Shown here: one piece after another, positions 63,387-64,000 of the stretch | Layout: each line of letters opens with the position of its first letter | Position numbering within the stretch: the stretch's first letter is position 1 | Source: Eutreptiella sp. 'Long Island Sound 2002' | Lineage: Eukaryota; Euglenozoa; Euglenophyceae; Eutreptiales; Eutreptiaceae | Direction of reading: 5' to 3' | DNA: 64,000 nt | Assembly (NCBI GenBank): GCA_964036045.1 | Contig: OZ038380.1 | Span: forward strand, 65,704,591 to 65,768,590 | The notes under the pieces: model-generated | Told to the model about the DNA's origin: nothing | The model's input: the letters and a program-made list of their open reading frames with translations, nothing else | Database searches by the model: none | Program-made: the position numbers and the translations under genes

Positions 63387-63790
63387 AACCAGGCCAGGAA
63401 TGGCGGGGTATGGAGGAAGCCAATGCCAACACACAGACATAGCACAAGCCCGGCCAAGAAGGGAGAGGCTACATCCCGACCCGGATCCAGACACGAACCG
63501 CAAGCCCCAGCCAGGAAAGGCGGGACGAGGGCGACCCACGTACCCTCACACACCCACAATCAACCCCGCAACCCGCACGCAAACACATGCACCGCAAACC
63601 CCAAACCAAAAAAGGCGAGAGAAGGGCACAACCCGTACCCATACGCACAAACCGCAAGCCCCGGCCAGGAATTGCGAAGAGAAGGCGAAGACCCAAACAC
63701 GAGCACACACCAGAACAATCCAAACCAGGAAGGACCAGAAAACGGCAAGCCTCAAACCCAAGCGCATGCGCCACACAACAGTAGGAAGCC
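63387..63790 (+). repeat. ~60-bp degenerate tandem repeat
   Basis: Units begin with AACCAGGCCAGGAATGGCG, AAGCCCGGCCAAGAAGGG, AAGCCCCAGCCAGGAAAGGCG, AAACCCCAAACCAAAAAAGG, AAGCCCCGGCCAGGAATTGCG and AAACCAGGAAGGACCAG at 63,387, 63,446, 63,502, 63,596, 63,656 and 63,722. Confidence 0.65.
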
Positions 63791-64000
63791 CAGTTCCCAT
63801 AGCCCGGACACTGAGGCAGCCCGTGCCATGCAGGTGACCCGGCCAAATGAGATCCGGAGTCCGGGGCTAAGGCTGCATCCTAAGGCCTGCGCTGCTTTGG
63901 GACTCGAGGCGGAGCGTGCGACACCCAAGCACCTCGGAACCCAAGTACCAAGAAGGCGCCGCTAGCATGCCTTGCGAACGGGATACGCCAGGAATTCCAT
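63791..64000. other. Window end, nothing recognised
   Basis: Short unique-looking GC-rich sequence with no feature. Confidence 0.4.

Noticed and set aside
1-64000. Bacterial or viral operon content
   Set aside because: No ribosome binding sites, compact gene strings, phage modules or virus hallmark genes; introns and satellites indicate a eukaryotic nucleus.

Overview
This window looks like nuclear DNA of a eukaryote, most probably a microbial alga or related protist with a large, repeat-packed genome. I cannot name the species. There are no operons, no Shine-Dalgarno sites, and no rRNA or tRNA genes that I can recognise. There are GT-AG introns, a Ty3/gypsy integrase relic, several LINE-type retroelements, satellites, minisatellites and pentanucleotide repeats. 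Base composition is mosaic. Very GC-rich stretches (1-4.7, 13.8-18.2, 22.5-40.7 and 45.4-53.6 kb, and 55.6 kb to the end) alternate with islands of ordinary or AT-rich composition (4.7-13.8, 18.2-22, 39.4-39.9, 41-45 and 53.7-55.5 kb).

Layout. Positions 1-1,668 hold four copies of a ~419-bp dimeric satellite. GC-rich, CA/TG-biased low-complexity DNA follows to 4.7 kb. From 4.7 to 20 kb everything recognisable is on the minus strand: a gag-like relic, a decayed Ty3/gypsy integrase, and a multi-exon gene or pseudogene (10.3-18.8 kb) whose introns are homologous to each other, like introner elements. A 4.4-kb GC-rich element sits inside this gene, flanked by 458-bp direct repeats. Next comes an unrecognised minus-strand pseudogene (18.9-20.0 kb). 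The segment 22-40.7 kb is a patchwork: a duplicated pentanucleotide-plus-minisatellite block, further copies of the GC-rich element (23.4, 34.0 and 34.8 kb), a CA-rich tandem duplication, and a 28-unit 209-bp satellite array (27.8-33.7 kb). That array is the same family as the one at position 1, in the opposite orientation.

From 42.4 to 44.9 kb lies a LINE fragment with an intact RNase H domain and an inverted upstream part, which fits twin priming. From 47 to 58 kb are decayed plus-strand retroelement pieces: a reverse transcriptase with FADD, an RNase H, two homologous gag-like frames, and a possible cysteine peptidase. Two ~184-bp satellite arrays (54.0-55.5 kb) interrupt this stretch. The last 6 kb is GC- and CA-rich low-complexity DNA with a His-rich minus-strand frame and short tandem repeats.

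Almost nothing here is an intact host gene. The window is best read as a graveyard and nursery of repeats. The most interesting parts are the mobile introns, the GC-rich retroposon-like family with its unrecognised conserved frame, and the shared 209-bp satellite. All similarities were judged by eye; no alignment or database search was run.
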